Shown here: positions 13,380 to 14,888 of the stretch, piece after piece
How the letters are laid out: each line of letters begins with the position of its first letter
Position numbering within the stretch: position 1 is the first letter of the stretch
Source of the DNA: Thermoplasmata archaeon
GTDB lineage: Archaea > Thermoplasmatota > E2 > UBA202 > JdFR-43
Assembly: GCA_003650975.1 (NCBI GenBank)
Contig: QMSU01000007.1
Coordinates: forward strand, 1-14,888
Reading direction: 5' to 3'
Length of the DNA stretch: 14,888 bases
Notes under the pieces: generated by a model
Database searches by the model: none
The model's input: the letters and a program-made list of their open reading frames with translations, nothing else
What the model was told of the DNA's origin: nothing
Made by a program: the position numbers and the translations under genes

Positions 13380-14341
13380 AAAAGCTGTTTGAAACTGTGG
13401 ATGTGGTGATAATAGCAAACACCACCGTAAGAGATGAAAATTTCTTTTATGTTACCCGTCTTCCCGGGATGTGGGAGTACAGCTTTGCCGTAGTGTTTCC
13501 CGACAGGGTGGAGATCATCGCTCCACCTCTGGAGGAGGGCACGGCACATACGTACACAAACCGGAGGGAAATGGAAAAACTGCTGAAAAGAATGGTCGAT
13601 GCGGAGAGAATCGGATTCAATGGTGAGCGCCTGCCGTACAATCATTTCCGATATCTCAAAAAACTGCTGGGAGGGAAATGGATAGATGTGAGCAGGATCC
13701 TCAGCGAGCAGCGGGCGGTGAAGAGGAAGGATGAACTGCACCTTATAAAGAAAGCATGTCGGATTTCCCTCCGGATCGTTGAACAGTTATATCAGATGGA
13801 TGAAAGGATGAGCGAGAGGGAACTTGCCACGGAGATAGAGCATGAAATGAGGAAGAACAATGCATGTCCATCCTTCGACACCATTGTGGCATATGGCATC
13901 CACACCGCATCTCCCCACCATACCCCGACAAACAAAAGATGGGTGCTGCCTGCACTAATTGACCTGGGGGCAAAATACCGGGGATATTCCTCCGATATCA
14001 CGAGAAGCTTTGTGGAAAGGAGAGGAAAGAAGCTCCATGAAATCGTGGAGAATGCACTGCATATGGCAGTTGATGAGATGAAGAGCGGGGTTGCGGCACG
14101 GAGCATCTACAAACTCGTTGAAGACTATTTCGGCAGATACGGCTACCGCATGCGCCATGCACTGGGCCATTCCATAGGAATAAATGTGCATGACGGATTT
14201 TCCATCACCAGAAATGCTGACTTTGTGCTTCAGGAGAACATGGTGTTTGCCATTGAACCTGCCGTATACCTGAAACGGTATGGCATCAGGATAGAGGAGG
14301 ACGTGGTGGTGGGGAAGAATACATCAACGATAATCAGATAG
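13376..14341 (+). CDS. M24 family metallopeptidase (Xaa-Pro aminopeptidase type)
   Basis: A 321-aa peptidase, probably removing residues ahead of proline from small peptides. The N-terminal part (about 1-112) is a compact creatinase-like domain. The pita-bread catalytic domain carries the five expected metal ligands: D196 (LIDLGAKY), D207 (SSDITRSF), H265 (HALGHSIGINVHDG), E294 (FAIEPAVY) and E307 (GIRIEEDVV), with substrate-side histidines in ASPHHTPT (178-185). It is slightly shorter than typical archaeal prolidases (about 350 aa), the difference being in the N-terminal domain. It overlaps ksgA by ATGA and closes the operon. Prolidase versus aminopeptidase P cannot be settled from sequence alone. 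Confidence 0.9.
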   Translation: MKKLFETVDVVIIANTTVRDENFFYVTRLPGMWEYSFAVVFPDRVEIIAPPLEEGTAHTYTNRREMEKLLKRMVDAERIGFNGERLPYNHFRYLKKLLGGKWIDVSRILSEQRAVKRKDELHLIKKACRISLRIVEQLYQMDERMSERELATEIEHEMRKNNACPSFDTIVAYGIHTASPHHTPTNKRWVLPALIDLGAKYRGYSSDITRSFVERRGKKLHEIVENALHMAVDEMKSGVAARSIYKLVEDYFGRYGYRMRHALGHSIGINVHDGFSITRNADFVLQENMVFAIEPAVYLKRYGIRIEEDVVVGKNTSTIIR

Positions 14342-14342
14342 G

Positions 14343-14351
14343 CTTATAATT
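14343..14351 (+). promoter_or_regulatory. TATA-like box of the translin-family gene
   Basis: CTTATAATT is centred about 24 nt before ATG 14371, just after the peptidase stop codon, pointing to a separate leaderless transcript for the last gene. Confidence 0.55.
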
Positions 14352-14370
14352 CACATTGTGTTTTGTGCAC

Positions 14371-14888
14371 ATGAAAAATCTGGATGAGATTGCCGACATG
14401 ATAGAACTTGAACTGAACGAAAAAGATGAGTTGAGAGAGAAAACGCTGAAACAGTGCAGGGACATACTGCGTGAGAGTAGAAAGAGTATCAAGGCGGTTC
14501 ATGCAAGGGAGGTAAAAAAGGCCAAGAAGGGTATTGAAAGGGCAAAGGAACTTCTTTTCGAGATAAAGGATGATGTGAGGAACCATCCGGACATACTGAC
14601 GGCGGGCTATATGGAGAATGCCATGCAGGAACTGGCTGAGGCATCCATCTTTCTTGCCCTCATAGAAGATGAGGATATTCCTGCACCTGATGAAATTGGG
14701 GTGAGCTCCACCGCATATCTCATGGGCCTTGCAGATGTGGTGGGAGAGCTGCGAAGACGCGGTGTGTATTTACTGAAGGACGGTAACCTCGAGGAGGTGG
14801 AGGAGATGCTGGCAACAATGGAGGAGATCTGCGACAGGCTCATAGAGTTTGACTATCCGTCCGGCCTTCTCCCGATAAAAAGAAAACA
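14371..14888 (+). CDS. Archaeal translin/TRAX-family protein (3' end outside window)
   Basis: An open frame from ATG 14371 to the window edge encodes 172 residues with no stop yet. It is all helical and highly charged, as expected for translin. ENAMQELAEASIFLALIE (about 82-99) carries the E-x-x-E pattern (QE, AE) that gives TRAX its metal-dependent ribonuclease activity, and AYLMGLADVVGELRRR supplies the third acidic residue (the D of GLAD). The sequence LIEFDYPSGLLPIKRK at the edge matches the usual C-terminus, so only a few residues are probably missing. Family members bind single-stranded nucleic acids and process small RNAs such as tRNA 5' leaders in other organisms. The archaeal role is inferred by homology only. 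Confidence 0.87.
   Translation, partial: MKNLDEIADMIELELNEKDELREKTLKQCRDILRESRKSIKAVHAREVKKAKKGIERAKELLFEIKDDVRNHPDILTAGYMENAMQELAEASIFLALIEDEDIPAPDEIGVSSTAYLMGLADVVGELRRRGVYLLKDGNLEEVEEMLATMEEICDRLIEFDYPSGLLPIKRK

Noticed and set aside
1..14888. CRISPR arrays, insertion sequences, rRNA genes
   Set aside because: No regularly spaced repeats, transposase or integrase motifs, or rRNA-like sequence were seen on either strand.

Overview
The window looks like part of a euryarchaeal chromosome, with gene content and signals closest to the Thermoplasmatota / DHVE2 side of the archaea; that placement is an inference from style, not a phylogeny. The archaeal signs are Mre11-Rad50, an archaeal Pus10, ribosomal protein L21e, RNA polymerase subunit F (Rpb4), a DUF655 protein beside KsgA, an archaeal translin, and TATA-like boxes about 24-28 nt before several start codons, which suggests leaderless mRNAs. 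Genes are packed with ATGA-type overlaps.

Region by region. Positions 2-415 (+) hold the end of an unrecognised gene. Positions 441-2670 (-) are a three-gene operon: protein-L-isoaspartate methyltransferase (pcm, broken by a one-base frameshift), a radical SAM protein related to biotin synthase, and the tRNA m1A57/58 methyltransferase TrmI. Positions 2671-2867 are a divergent spacer with three inverted repeats and TATA boxes, leading to an AT-rich gene for a 171-aa PAS plus histidine-kinase dimerisation-domain protein with no ATPase domain (2868-3383, +). Next is a tRNA-Ala(CGC) gene on the minus strand (3432-3541), interrupted in its T-loop by a 38-nt intron. Then come rad50 and mre11 (3580-7091, -), overlapping by ATGA.

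A second divergent spacer (7092-7322) leads to a zinc/manganese-type ABC uptake operon (+): binding protein, ATPase, permease, and a NikR-family ribbon-helix-helix regulator as the fourth gene. An inverted repeat between the TATA box and the first ATG is a candidate operator for that regulator. From 10305 to 14341 (+) runs a six-gene information-processing operon: pus10, rpl21e, rpoF, DUF655, ksgA and an M24 metallopeptidase. The window ends in a translin-family gene with its own TATA box, cut off by the window edge.

The parts connect in two ways. The transporter operon carries its own putative metal sensor, whose metal-site residues differ from nickel NikR. TrmI (A57/A58) and Pus10 (U54/U55) both modify the tRNA T-loop, which is the loop the tRNA-Ala intron interrupts. 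I saw no mobile element, CRISPR array or rRNA gene.
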